Both the position numbers and the translations under genes were made by a program. The notes beneath the pieces were generated by a model. That model had not been told where the DNA came from and did not search any database. It saw only the letters and a program-made list of their open reading frames with translations. Positions 9,281 through 18,340 of a DNA stretch of 64,000 bases are shown here, piece by piece; position 1 is the first letter of the stretch; each line of letters begins with the position of its first letter. Source of the DNA: JAFMKE01 sp037624485 (GTDB lineage: Bacteria > Bacteroidota > Bacteroidia > Chitinophagales > UBA8649); contig JASJJC010000016.1 in assembly GCA_037624485.1 (NCBI GenBank), positions 211,535-275,534 of the forward strand, in the 5' to 3' direction.

Positions 9281-10530
9281 TATGTTGCTGGGAGGATTTT
9301 AACGGCGGATTCTCCAAAGCCAATTCGAACACCCTCTTTTTCGGCATGTGCACGCATGATACAAGTATCTCCATCTTGCATAAATTTGCGTTCACTACCA
9401 TCCGAAAGTTTTATTGGCTTTGTCCCTTTCCAGGATAATTCGAGCATCGAACCATATTGGTTTTCATTTGGACCACTTATCGTTCCTGATGCATACATAT
9501 CACCTACATTTAAATTACATCCATTGACGGTTTGATGAGCCAATTGTTGGTTCATATTCCAATACATATACTTGTAGTTGGAAGTACAAATATTTTCGGC
9601 TTGACCATTTTCTGGTTGAAGGGCAACTTCTAAGTGAATATCGAAGTTGGCGTCTTTATTAGATTTAAGGTAAGGAAGGACTTCGGGGTCTTGTTTATAC
9701 CCTTTAGTTCTAAAAGGTTCTAATGCATCCATTGTTACTACCCATGGAGAAATAACAGAGCCAAAATTTTTGGCAAGAAATGGCCCTAAGGGAACATATT
9801 CCCATTTTTGAATATCACGAGCACTTAAATCATTAAAGATTACCATACCCCAGATTGCATTTCCAGCTTCATTTACTGGAATAGATTCGCCCAATTTGGT
9901 TTTTTTACAAGTGATAAAAGCCATTTCAAGCTCAAAATCAAAAAGTCGGGTAGGACCGAAACTTGGTGCTGTGGCATCATCTGCTTTGGTTTGTCCTTTT
10001 GGACGATGTATGCTGGCTGGTGAAACAACAATTGAACTTGCTCTTCCATGATACCCAACAGGAAGGTGTTTCCAATTTGGTAAGAGTGCATTATCCGGAT
10101 CTCTAAACATCGTTCCAACATTTCTGGCGTGATCTTCACTACTGTAAAAATCAGTATAGTCTCCTACTTTAACAGGCATGTACATAGTCGCCTCACTCAT
10201 ATTAACCATGATACTCCCTCTGTGGGTGGAATCTTTTAGTTGATCATTATCTTCGGTGAGTAAATCTTGAATTTTGTTTCTCAACTTTGTTGCAGCTGGT
10301 CTACCAAGTGCCATTAAGGCATTTAATGAATCCTGATTGAGTAGATCCTCTTCCACTTCAATGAAATTATTAAGTGCTAATTCAAGGAGGTCAACAATTT
10401 TATTTCCTATCGCTACTCCAGCTCTAGCAGATTTCTTACTTGTAGAAAAGATCCCAAAGGGTAAATTTTGAATGGGGAAATCAGAATTGTGCGCAGATTC
10501 TACCCAAGATTTCAAGCTAAAGTCAGTCAT
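9280..10530 (-). CDS. fahA: Fumarylacetoacetase
   Basis: A 416-residue fumarylacetoacetate hydrolase, close to the usual 415-420 residues. The N-terminal SH3-like domain contains SWVESAHNSDFPIQNLPFGIF. The catalytic domain has DYTDFYSSEDHARNVG, LPVGYHGRASSIV, FDFELEMAF (metal ligands) and DLSARDIQKWEYVPLGPF. It splits fumarylacetoacetate into fumarate and acetoacetate, the last step of tyrosine degradation. It is the first gene of a minus-strand operon continuing with DUF457, flavin-reductase-like and hydrolase genes. Homogentisate dioxygenase and HPPD are not in the window. Phenylalanine 4-hydroxylase lies at 43.9 kb. Confidence 0.94.
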   Translation of the reverse strand: MTDFSLKSWVESAHNSDFPIQNLPFGIFSTSKKSARAGVAIGNKIVDLLELALNNFIEVEEDLLNQDSLNALMALGRPAATKLRNKIQDLLTEDNDQLKDSTHRGSIMVNMSEATMYMPVKVGDYTDFYSSEDHARNVGTMFRDPDNALLPNWKHLPVGYHGRASSIVVSPASIHRPKGQTKADDATAPSFGPTRLFDFELEMAFITCKKTKLGESIPVNEAGNAIWGMVIFNDLSARDIQKWEYVPLGPFLAKNFGSVISPWVVTMDALEPFRTKGYKQDPEVLPYLKSNKDANFDIHLEVALQPENGQAENICTSNYKYMYWNMNQQLAHQTVNGCNLNVGDMYASGTISGPNENQYGSMLELSWKGTKPIKLSDGSERKFMQDGDTCIMRAHAEKEGVRIGFGESAVKILPAT

Positions 10531-10633
10531 GATATTTAATATATTTTGGCGGATAACTTATTATTTGACATTGAACTCCAAATTTATCACTTTAGCATTT
10601 AAAGTTCTAACTTTAAGTAAAATATTAATACAC

Positions 10634-11026
10634 ATGAAATTAGTTGGTAACATAGTATGGTTGGTTTTTGGTGGATTCTTAACGGCTATGGAATATATTG
10701 CTGCAGGTATAATGCTTTGTGCAACTATTATAGGTATTCCCTTTGGCTTCCAATGTTTTAAATTGGCACTTTTTGAGCTAATGCCATTTGGACTTGAAGC
10801 AAAGAAGGTTGAAGATGGAAGCGGTTGTTTATATACTATCTTGAATATTGTTTGGTTTTTTGTCGGCGCAATTCCTTTGGTACTAACTCATCTGATATTG
10901 GGGATTTTGTTTGCCATTAGTATTGTGGGGTGGCCCTTTTCAAAACAGCACTTCAAATTGATGAGTTTAAGTCTTGCTCCTTTCGGACGAGATATTGTTG
11001 AGGTCGAAGGTGGCCCTTTTTCATAA
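10634..11026 (+). CDS. YccF-domain inner-membrane protein
   Basis: A 130-residue protein with two copies of the YccF (DUF307) unit. The pattern GNIVWLVFGGFLTAMEYIAAG...IIGIPFGFQCFKLALFELMPFG recurs as LNIVWFFVGAIPLVLTHLILG...IVGWPFSKQHFKLMSLSLAPFG. Four hydrophobic segments. Function unknown in the family. I chose the ATG at 10634 because the second unit then starts in register and the open frame upstream (from 10472) is merely antisense to the fumarylacetoacetase start. It ends about 110 bases before a bidirectional terminator. Confidence 0.82.
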   Translation: MKLVGNIVWLVFGGFLTAMEYIAAGIMLCATIIGIPFGFQCFKLALFELMPFGLEAKKVEDGSGCLYTILNIVWFFVGAIPLVLTHLILGILFAISIVGWPFSKQHFKLMSLSLAPFGRDIVEVEGGPFS

Positions 11027-11136
11027 TACTGAGAATTCCGAACTAAGGTGGGTACAGTTGAAAAACTAAGCAAATGCAAAACCAAAATATTCGAATCGCA
11101 GTGCCTTTATTATAATTAACAATAGTGAGGTTAATC

Positions 11137-11167
11137 AAAAAAGACCCAGCATTGCTGAGTCTTTTTT
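11137..11167. terminator. Bidirectional intrinsic terminator
   Basis: AAAAAAGAC and CAGC pair with GCTG and GTCTTTTTT around a 3-base loop, with one C/A mismatch. There are A and T tracts on both sides. It sits between the convergent YccF and typA genes, so it can serve both. Confidence 0.8.
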
Positions 11168-11218
11168 GATTTTAATAGCACTTCTGAAAGCGAAGTGATT
11201 TTCTGAAAGCTATCGAGG

Positions 11219-12988
11219 CTATGGTTTAAACTGAATTTTACGCATACGTAAACTTTCAGGTGTAATCTCTAAATATTCATCTTCATTGATATACTCCATT
11301 GACTCCTCTAAAGAGAAATCAATTTTCGGTGCAAATTTTGCATTGCCATCTGTACCGGAAGAACGCATATTAGTCAATTGTTTTCCTTTAGTCGCATTCA
11401 CACCTAAGTCATTAGCTCTTGAGTGCTCGCCAATTACTTGACCGATGTATACTTGGTCACCCGGCTCAACAAAGAATTTTCCTCTATCTTGCAATTTGTC
11501 TAAGGAATAAGCTAGTATTTGCCCCTTTTCAATAGAAACCAAAGAACCTTTTAAACGTGCAGGAACATCCCCTTTAAATGCTGCATACTCCCTAAAGCGG
11601 TGAGTCATTACAGCTTCACCAGCTGTAGCAGTTAGTACATTATTTCGCAATCCAATTAAACCTCTAGATGGAATATCAAATTCAAGGTGCATCAGGTCTC
11701 CTTTCGGATTCATAATTAACAAATCTCCTTTGCGTTGAGTGACTAACTCGATTACTTTACCTGATTTGGATTCTGGAACATCCACGACCAATGTTTCCAT
11801 AGGCTCATGCTTTCTGCCATCAATTTCTTTTAAGATAACTTGTGGCTTGCCTACCTGCAATTCATATCCTTCTCTACGCATGGTTTCAATCAATACTGAT
11901 AAATGTAGAATTCCTCTTCCATAAACCATGAACTTATCTTCCGTATCCATGTCCTCAACGCGAAGTGCTAAGTTCTTTTCTAACTCTTTATACAAACGAT
12001 CTCTTAAGTGACGAGAGGTAACAAACTTACCTTCCTTTCCAAAGAAAGGAGAGGAGTTGATCGTAAACAACATGCTCATTGTTGGCTCATCTACAGCAAT
12101 TCGTTCTAATAATTCTGGATTTTCTAAATCAGCGACAGTATCGCCAATTTCAAAATCATCAATACCTGTTATTGCACAGATATCTCCGCTTCGAACAGAA
12201 GAAACCTTTAATTTACCCATCCCTTCAAATGTGTGCAGCTCTTTTATTCTAATTTTTTTATTGCTATCTTTTTTACATAGCATATAATCCTTATTCTCTT
12301 GTAATGAACCTCTTAATACTCTTCCAATGGCTATTCTTCCAGTAAACGAGGAGAAATCCAATGAAGTAATTTGCATCTGTGGAGTACCTTCATATTCGGG
12401 TGCTTCAGGAATTTCCTCCAAAATGGTATCCATTAGAGCGAGGATGTCATCGGTTGGTTTTTTCCAATCCGTACTCATCCATCCTTGTTTTGCTGATCCA
12501 AAAACGGTTGCAAACTCTAACTGATCTTCGGAAGCTTCTAGATTAAACATTAATTCAAAAACGTCCTCTTGTACGATATCTGGTGTGCAGTTTTCTTTAT
12601 CTACTTTATTGACTACAACGATTGGTTTTAGGCCAAGTTCAATAGCCTTCCCTAATACAAATCGAGTTTGCGGCATGGCTCCTTCAAAGGCATCTACCAG
12701 AAGAAGAACACCGTCAGCCATTTTCAATACTCGCTCTACTTCTCCTCCAAAGTCTGCGTGACCAGGAGTATCAATAATATTGATTTTAACATCTTTGTAG
12801 TTTACTGAAACGTTTTTTGAAAGAATAGTAATCCCTCTTTCTCTTTCTAAGTCATTATTGTCTAATAAAAGTTCTTGAACCTCTTTCCTGTCATCAAATA
12901 CTTTACAAGCTTGAATGATTTTGTCTACTAATGTGGTTTTTCCGTGATCGACGTGGGCGATGATGGCAATGTTTCTTATTGACTGCAT
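11219..12988 (-). CDS. typA: Ribosome-associated translational GTPase TypA/BipA
   Basis: A 589-residue EF-G-like GTPase. It has G1 AHVDHGKTT (residues 11-19), the switch I region with RERGITI, G3 DTPGHADF, G4 NKVDKE, and the BipA-specific C-terminal domain with RGLIGLR and AGEAVMTHRF. The family assists 50S assembly and stress or cold growth. Length and order match typical TypA (about 600). The gene stands alone, and the cold-shock gene diverges from its 5' side across about 150 bases. Confidence 0.95.
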   Translation of the reverse strand: MQSIRNIAIIAHVDHGKTTLVDKIIQACKVFDDRKEVQELLLDNNDLERERGITILSKNVSVNYKDVKINIIDTPGHADFGGEVERVLKMADGVLLLVDAFEGAMPQTRFVLGKAIELGLKPIVVVNKVDKENCTPDIVQEDVFELMFNLEASEDQLEFATVFGSAKQGWMSTDWKKPTDDILALMDTILEEIPEAPEYEGTPQMQITSLDFSSFTGRIAIGRVLRGSLQENKDYMLCKKDSNKKIRIKELHTFEGMGKLKVSSVRSGDICAITGIDDFEIGDTVADLENPELLERIAVDEPTMSMLFTINSSPFFGKEGKFVTSRHLRDRLYKELEKNLALRVEDMDTEDKFMVYGRGILHLSVLIETMRREGYELQVGKPQVILKEIDGRKHEPMETLVVDVPESKSGKVIELVTQRKGDLLIMNPKGDLMHLEFDIPSRGLIGLRNNVLTATAGEAVMTHRFREYAAFKGDVPARLKGSLVSIEKGQILAYSLDKLQDRGKFFVEPGDQVYIGQVIGEHSRANDLGVNATKGKQLTNMRSSGTDGNAKFAPKIDFSLEESMEYINEDEYLEITPESLRMRKIQFKP

Positions 12989-13108
12989 GGTCTATTTCAT
13001 TTAAGCGTGCAAAGGTATAGATAATAAATGAGCTTATATTGTTTTAGCGGCGTTAATAGGGAAATGTGAATATTTTGTTTTTATAGCCTTTATATTAAAT
13101 CTATAATG

Positions 13109-13116
13109 TACCTTTG
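13109..13116 (+). promoter_or_regulatory. Putative -7 box of csp
   Basis: TACCTTTG matches the Bacteroidota TAnnTTTG element 21 bases before the csp ATG. No clear -33 TTTG is seen at the right distance. Confidence 0.45.
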
Positions 13117-13137
13117 ACGAAATTTAAACAAATTATA

Positions 13138-13329
13138 ATGAACAAAGGAACAGTAAAGTTCTTCAATGAGACCAAAGGATTTGGTTTTGTTAAAGACGAA
13201 GAGAACGGGCAAGAATATTTCGTGCACGTATCAGGATTAGTTGACACAATTGACAAAGATGACGAAGTAACGTTTGATTTGCAAGAAGGTCGTAAAGGAT
13301 TAAATGCAGTAAACGTGAAAAAAGCGTAG
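13138..13329 (+). CDS. Cold-shock protein (CspA family)
   Basis: A 63-residue single CSD domain. RNP1-like KGFGFVKDEENGQ and RNP2-like YFVHVSG are both present, starting MNKGTVKFFNETKG. It binds single-stranded nucleic acid as an RNA chaperone. The ATG at 13138 was preferred over an in-frame TTG at 13114, because that TTG overlaps the -7 promoter box and would add eight residues that do not fit the family. A strong terminator follows, so the transcript is short and monocistronic. Confidence 0.93.
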   Translation: MNKGTVKFFNETKGFGFVKDEENGQEYFVHVSGLVDTIDKDDEVTFDLQEGRKGLNAVNVKKA

Positions 13330-13356
13330 TCGAACATATAATTACAATCCACCACG

Positions 13357-13391
13357 AAAAGGTCTTAATGAAAATTGAGACCTTTTTTTTT
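13357..13391 (+). terminator. Intrinsic terminator of csp
   Basis: A 13-bp stem, AAAAGGTCTTAAT against ATTGAGACCTTTT with one G-T pair, closes a GAAA tetraloop and is followed by a run of nine T in total. Confidence 0.88.
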
Positions 13392-13543
13392 GTTTATTTT
13401 TTATCGGTTTTTCTGAAAGAGACTCTGCTTTTTTGTAAAAACTAGGAAGAGGAGCCCCCCCTCACTCAACGATACTTGAGAATCATACGTAGAACTTTCT
13501 TTCCCATACAGTTGTTACATATTTATTAAACCAATCAATAGAA

Positions 13544-14137
13544 ATGAAATTTTTAGCAATTATAACAAGTGTATTAGTTTTAGTAGTCATTGTGGTTCAA
13601 GGCTTTGCTATGAAAAGTAGCCGGAATATAGAATCGTATCCTTACAAAGTGGTGAAGAAATTTGAATCATTTGAAATTAGAAATTACGAAGCCAGTCTCT
13701 TTACCTCAGTAAAATTAAATACGAATATCTATGAGGAAGCTTCAGGTAAAGGTTTTCAGAAATTGGCGGGATACATATTTGGAGGCAATGAAACGAATGA
13801 AGAAATATCTATGACAAGTCCTGTCGCAATGAGCCTAGAGGATACAATGACGATGATGTTCTTAGTTCCAAAAGGATACAACAAGGAAAATTTACCTAAA
13901 CCAAACTCTTCAGAAATAGAATTTACTGAAATGCCTGCCAAAACTGTTGCTGCTATTACCTTTAGTGGCTGGGCAAATTCAGATAAAATCGAAGAGCACA
14001 AATTAAAGCTTATCAAAGCCTTAGATGCAGAAGGAATAGCTTATACTGATGTATTTTACTTCTTAGGCTATAATCCGCCATTTGAAATGGTCGGTCGTCG
14101 CAACGAGGTAATTGTGGAGTTAGATGGCAATTATTAG
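13544..14137 (+). CDS. SOUL-family haem-binding protein, exported or membrane-anchored
   Basis: A 197-residue protein with an N-terminal hydrophobic segment (residues 4-22) followed by a SOUL/HBP domain. Visible features are the family start YPYKVVKKFESFEIRNYE, the repeated beta unit with FQKLAGYIFGGNETNEEISM, MTSPVAM, and the end FLGYNPPFEMVGRRNEV. Family members bind haem or porphyrin weakly, and the bacterial role is unknown. It has its own upstream region and converges with thyA. Confidence 0.87.
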   Translation: MKFLAIITSVLVLVVIVVQGFAMKSSRNIESYPYKVVKKFESFEIRNYEASLFTSVKLNTNIYEEASGKGFQKLAGYIFGGNETNEEISMTSPVAMSLEDTMTMMFLVPKGYNKENLPKPNSSEIEFTEMPAKTVAAITFSGWANSDKIEEHKLKLIKALDAEGIAYTDVFYFLGYNPPFEMVGRRNEVIVELDGNY

Positions 14138-14168
14138 TCCTAAGGAGTTTGGCCTATTCTACGCTTTA

Positions 14169-14210
14169 TTAAGAATTAGAATAGCGCTAACTCCATCTAG
14201 TAATTCTTAA
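14169..14210. terminator. Possible convergent terminator: 10-bp inverted repeat
   Basis: TTAAGAATTA and TAATTCTTAA are perfect complements around a 22-base spacer, between the SOUL gene and thyA. The second arm contains the thyA stop codon. The loop is long and no T-run follows, so termination is only a guess. Confidence 0.3.
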
Positions 14211-15112
14211 ACAGCGACAGGCGCTTTAATTGCTGGATGACATTGATAGTTTTCAATTTCTATATCCGCGTAAGTGAAATCAAAAATAGAAGAGATGTTA
14301 GGGTTAAGTTTTAACTGAGGTAAATCATAAAATTCTCTGCTTAGCTGCTCCTCCACTTGGTCAAAGTGATTACTGTATATGTGGGCATCACCCAAAGTGT
14401 GTACAAATTCGCCGACAGCTAACCCACATACCTGAGCTACCATTTGGGTAATAAGTGCATAAGAAGCAATATTAAAAGGAACGCCTAGAAATACATCTGC
14501 ACTGCGCTGGTAGAGCTGACAGCTCAATTTCCCATCTGCAACATAGAATTGGAATAAAGTATGACACGGCGGAAGTCCTGATTTAGCCATGACAGGAATA
14601 TCTTTGGGGTTCCACGCTGAAACGATTAATCGACGGCTATCTGGATTTGCCTTAATATCGTCAATGACATTTTGTAATTGGTCTACACCCTCAAAATTCC
14701 TCCATTGTTTACCGTATACAGGCCCTAATTCACCATATTGATCAGCGAAGGCATCATCTGTTTTGATTCGTTCAACAAATGCCTTTAGCTCTGCTTTCCA
14801 CTGAGGAGTGTATTTAGGGAATTTATCTTCTAATCCAAGCTGTTTCAAATAGCTTTGAAAAGGCCACTCATTCCATATGCCTACACCATTTTGAACCAGG
14901 TATTGAATGTTTGTACTCCCTTTTATAAACCAAAGAACTTCATGTATAATACCTTTGGTAAATACCTTCTTAGTGGTCAATAAAGGAAAGCCATCTGCCA
15001 AGTTAAAACGCATTTGATAGCCAAAAACACTAGTTGTTCCTGTTCCCGTGCGATCAGATTTTTCAAACCCTTGGGCTTTAATATGTTTGAGTAAGTCGTG
15101 GTATTGCTGCAT
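14207..15112 (-). CDS. thyA: Thymidylate synthase (ThyA)
   Basis: A 301-residue enzyme, longer than the 264-residue E. coli form because of an insert around residues 88-130, as in many other ThyA. It has RTGTGT (residues 21-26), the nucleophile Cys183 in GLPPCHTLFQF, Arg160-Arg161, and DVFLGVPFNIASYALI. The C-terminus is unusually short (AIKAPVAV), ending in Val as in the family. It methylates dUMP using methylene-tetrahydrofolate. No dihydrofolate reductase gene lies beside it, unlike many genomes. Confidence 0.96.
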   Translation of the reverse strand: MQQYHDLLKHIKAQGFEKSDRTGTGTTSVFGYQMRFNLADGFPLLTTKKVFTKGIIHEVLWFIKGSTNIQYLVQNGVGIWNEWPFQSYLKQLGLEDKFPKYTPQWKAELKAFVERIKTDDAFADQYGELGPVYGKQWRNFEGVDQLQNVIDDIKANPDSRRLIVSAWNPKDIPVMAKSGLPPCHTLFQFYVADGKLSCQLYQRSADVFLGVPFNIASYALITQMVAQVCGLAVGEFVHTLGDAHIYSNHFDQVEEQLSREFYDLPQLKLNPNISSIFDFTYADIEIENYQCHPAIKAPVAV

Positions 15113-15250
15113 AGCTTATTGTTGTCCCGTAAATATAGGGCTTACACGATGAAGACTCTCTTGGAATTATACACCTTTGTGGAAATCCTAAATACTCGAA
15201 CTTGCAAGGATGGACTATAGTCTTTGTAGATGTTTTTTTAACGCTGACTT

Positions 15251-17788
15251 TTAATCTTCTTTAGATACTGCAGAGTCCTTTTCCTTTTTGATGACAATTT
15301 CAATTTTGCCTGCTGTTTTATTATAGTCAGCCACCAAGACGTCTCCTTCCTCTGGCTTATTGTTTAATATTTCTTCCGCTAAAGGATCTTCTAAGTGCTT
15401 CTGAATTGCTCTGTGCAATGGTCTTGCACCGAATGCTGGATCATATCCTTTATCAGCGATGAAATCTTTTGCAGCTTTCGTCAACTTGATTTTAAACCCT
15501 AAGTCTTCTAACCGTTTGTAAACGCCTTTTAACACGATATCTATAATTTGATGGATATCTTCTTTATTTAATGAATTAAAGATTACTACATCATCAATAC
15601 GATTGAGGAACTCAGGTGCAAAAGTTCGTTTTAATGCTTTCGCAATAACTCCACTGTTTGCATCTTGAACAGAAGCTTCTTTTGCTTTAGTTGAAAATCC
15701 AACACCTGATCCGAAATCTTTCAAGTCACGAGCACCTACATTGGAAGTCATAATAATTAAGGTGTTTTTGAAATCAATCTTTCTACCTAGGCCATCTGTC
15801 AATATTCCTTCATCTAAAACCTGCAATAACAAGTTAAATATATCTGGATGTGCTTTCTCGATTTCATCTAAAAGAACTACAGAGTATGGCTTACGTCTAA
15901 CTTTCTCAGTCAACTGGCCACCTTCTTCATACCCAACATATCCCGGAGGTGCTCCAATCAATCTAGATACAGAGAATTTCTCCATGTACTCACTCATATC
16001 AATTCGAATCATCGAACCGTCACTATCAAACATTTGACGAGCGATAGCTCTAGCAAGCTCGGTTTTACCCACACCTGTAGGACCTAAAAATATAAAGGTT
16101 CCAATGGGTTTATTTGGATCTTTCAATCCAACACGATTTCGTTGAATAGCTTTTGTAATCTTAGCAACGGCATCGTCCTGTCCAATCACCATTTTCTTCA
16201 ACTCATCACCCATGGCAACAAGCTTCTTATTCTCTTTTTGTGCAATTTTGTTTACTGGGATGCCTGTCATCATACCAATCACTTCAGCAATATCATCTTC
16301 AGTCACAGGATAGCGCATAGTTTTGATATCTTCTTCCCAAAGATTCTTGGCAGCCTCTAATTGCTCCAATAGCCTTTTTTCAGTGTCCCGCAGTCTGGCA
16401 GCCTCTTCATAACGTTGACTCTTTACAACTTGAGTTTTTTCTTCTTTAACCTTTTCTATTTGTCCTTCAAGGTTGAGGACATCCTTTGGCACTTGAATGT
16501 TGCGCAGATGAACACGGGCACCGACTTCGTCCATGACATCAATCGCTTTGTCCGGTAGAAATCTATCGGTAATATAACGATTACTCATCTTGACTGCTGC
16601 TTTGATTGCATCCTCGTCATAATTCACATTATGATATTCCTCATACTTACTTTTGATATTATCCAATATTATTAAAGTATCCTCGATCGATGGTGGATCA
16701 ATAATAACTTTTTGAAAACGTCTATCTAAGGCGCCATCTTTCTCAATATGTTGCCGGTACTCATCTAATGTGCTTGCACCGATCACTTGTAACTCTCCTC
16801 GCGCTAAAGCAGGCTTAAAAATATTTGAAGCATCAAGTGAGCCAGTAGCTCCACCAGCACCCACAATTGTATGTATTTCATCAATAAACAAAATCACCTC
16901 ACGGTTCTTTTCAAGCTCATTCATGATAGCTTTCATTCGCTCTTCAAATTGCCCTCTGTATTTGGTACCCGCAACTAGAGCGGCTAGATCCAACATGATT
17001 ACTCGTTTATTGAATAATACACGCGAAACTCTTTTTTCTACAATTCTTAAGGCTAACCCTTCTACAATAGCCGTTTTACCTACCCCAGGTTCTCCAATAA
17101 GAATAGGATTATTTTTCTTTCTTCTACTCAAAATTTGAGAGACTCTTTCAATTTCTGTCTCTCTTCCTACTATTGGATCTAATTTATCTTGCTCAGCTAG
17201 TTCAGTAATATCTCTACCAAAATTATCTAAAACTGGGGTTTTAGATTTTGGCTTTGATCCTTTACTTTTACTGCTTTCAAATGCTTGTTCTTTTCCTTCT
17301 TCCTCAAATGCATCCTCTTCACCTTCTTCTGACGCCTCTGAACGAATATCATTACTGAGGAAACTCAATTCTGATTTGAATATTTCATAATCTACATCAT
17401 ACTTTGCTAGTATTTGAGTGACTACATTATCTTCATTTTTTAAAACTGAAAGCACTAAGTGGTCTGTCCCTATTGATTCTGCTTTTAACAACTTAGCTTC
17501 CAAAACCATAATTTTAAGAATTTTTTCAGCTTGTTTCGTCAAGGGTAAACTCTTTGAATCATGAATCTTTTTAGGGTCACGAGATTTCATAGAATTTTCG
17601 ATGGCTCGTCTTAATAAAACAGGATTTATCTCTAAAGATTTTAAAACTTTTATTGCCAAATTATCATTATCTCTTAGCAAACCAAGTATCAAATGCTCCA
17701 CCCCAATGGTGTCGTGATTTAGGCGCAAAGCCTCTTCTCGGCTATTGGAGATAACTTCTTTAACTTCTGGTGAAAATTTTGCTTCCAT
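15251..17788 (-). CDS. clpC: ClpC-type AAA+ unfoldase of the Clp protease
   Basis: An 845-residue Hsp100 protein. It has two Clp_N repeats (about 5-140), an acidic/Ser-Lys linker (150-185), a first AAA module with GEPGVGKT, a UVR-like coiled segment (SQRYEEAARLRDTEKRL), a second AAA module with GPTGVGKT, and a D2-small domain. A VGF tripeptide in GSGVGFSTK matches the ClpP-docking loop. This confirms a protease partner and separates it from ClpB. No clpP is in the window. The STAS gene diverges from its 5' side. Confidence 0.95.
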   Translation of the reverse strand: MEAKFSPEVKEVISNSREEALRLNHDTIGVEHLILGLLRDNDNLAIKVLKSLEINPVLLRRAIENSMKSRDPKKIHDSKSLPLTKQAEKILKIMVLEAKLLKAESIGTDHLVLSVLKNEDNVVTQILAKYDVDYEIFKSELSFLSNDIRSEASEEGEEDAFEEEGKEQAFESSKSKGSKPKSKTPVLDNFGRDITELAEQDKLDPIVGRETEIERVSQILSRRKKNNPILIGEPGVGKTAIVEGLALRIVEKRVSRVLFNKRVIMLDLAALVAGTKYRGQFEERMKAIMNELEKNREVILFIDEIHTIVGAGGATGSLDASNIFKPALARGELQVIGASTLDEYRQHIEKDGALDRRFQKVIIDPPSIEDTLIILDNIKSKYEEYHNVNYDEDAIKAAVKMSNRYITDRFLPDKAIDVMDEVGARVHLRNIQVPKDVLNLEGQIEKVKEEKTQVVKSQRYEEAARLRDTEKRLLEQLEAAKNLWEEDIKTMRYPVTEDDIAEVIGMMTGIPVNKIAQKENKKLVAMGDELKKMVIGQDDAVAKITKAIQRNRVGLKDPNKPIGTFIFLGPTGVGKTELARAIARQMFDSDGSMIRIDMSEYMEKFSVSRLIGAPPGYVGYEEGGQLTEKVRRKPYSVVLLDEIEKAHPDIFNLLLQVLDEGILTDGLGRKIDFKNTLIIMTSNVGARDLKDFGSGVGFSTKAKEASVQDANSGVIAKALKRTFAPEFLNRIDDVVIFNSLNKEDIHQIIDIVLKGVYKRLEDLGFKIKLTKAAKDFIADKGYDPAFGARPLHRAIQKHLEDPLAEEILNNKPEEGDVLVADYNKTAGKIEIVIKKEKDSAVSKED

Positions 17789-17894
17789 ATTTTTTTTTAT
17801 ACTTCAATAATTAAGCCAACGGCTATAATAACGTCTAAGTTAAGTTTAATATTCTCTTTAAAAATCCTTTTTCCGACAATTTAGTTCACATCGA

Positions 17895-17927
17895 TTTGTG
17901 ATTTATCTATATTATTGATTAGTTTTG
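17895..17927 (+). promoter_or_regulatory. Housekeeping-type promoter of the STAS-rnz operon
   Basis: TTTG at 17895 and TAGTTTTG at 17920 are separated by 21 bases, the canonical spacing of the Bacteroidota sigma-A promoter (TTTG / TAnnTTTG). The ATG of the STAS gene lies 40 bases downstream. Confidence 0.6.
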
Positions 17928-17967
17928 AAATATAACCATTGACAAAGCATCAAAAACCCAGAGAAAT

Positions 17968-18336
17968 ATGAAGTATTCTATCAGTAAAGAAGATCGATAT
18001 GCGAATATTCAACCTGCAGAAGAAAATTTAACTGCCGCTTTTGCGCCTGCTCTAAAAACAGAATTTGTTTTGTTGATAAATGGGGGACATGATAATATCA
18101 TATGTGATCTGAGTAAAGTGAATTATGTAGATTCTTCTGGCTTAAGTGCCTTCTTGGTGGGTCACCGTATTTGTAACGATAAAAATGGCAAGTTTGTCCT
18201 ATGCAATATAAGCTCTTCATTAGAGAAACTATTGAAATTGTCCCAATTAGACAGCATTTTAAATGTCGTTCCGACGCTCTCTGAAGCAATAGATTTGGTT
18301 TTACTTCATCAATTGGAACGCGATCTAAGAGAGTAG
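17968..18336 (+). CDS. STAS-domain protein, anti-sigma-factor antagonist type
   Basis: A 122-residue single STAS domain. The switch loop reads VDSSGLSAF, with Ser56 after Asp55 as the expected phosphorylation site, preceded by the strand IICDLSKVNY. SpoIIAA-like proteins relay signals by binding a kinase or anti-sigma factor. No kinase or sigma partner is next to it. RNase Z follows 4 bases later, so the two are one operon and the pairing probably reflects co-expression rather than a shared pathway. The N-terminal half is more diverged than the loop. Confidence 0.82.
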   Translation: MKYSISKEDRYANIQPAEENLTAAFAPALKTEFVLLINGGHDNIICDLSKVNYVDSSGLSAFLVGHRICNDKNGKFVLCNISSSLEKLLKLSQLDSILNVVPTLSEAIDLVLLHQLERDLRE

Positions 18337-18340
18337 TTTC

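Noticed and set aside
10472..10633. In-frame extension of the YccF gene
   Set aside because: It is antisense to the 5' end of fumarylacetoacetase and has no similarity to YccF.
13101..13355. An 84-codon open frame antisense to csp
   Set aside because: It mirrors the cold-shock gene and ends inside its regulatory flank; no independent signal.
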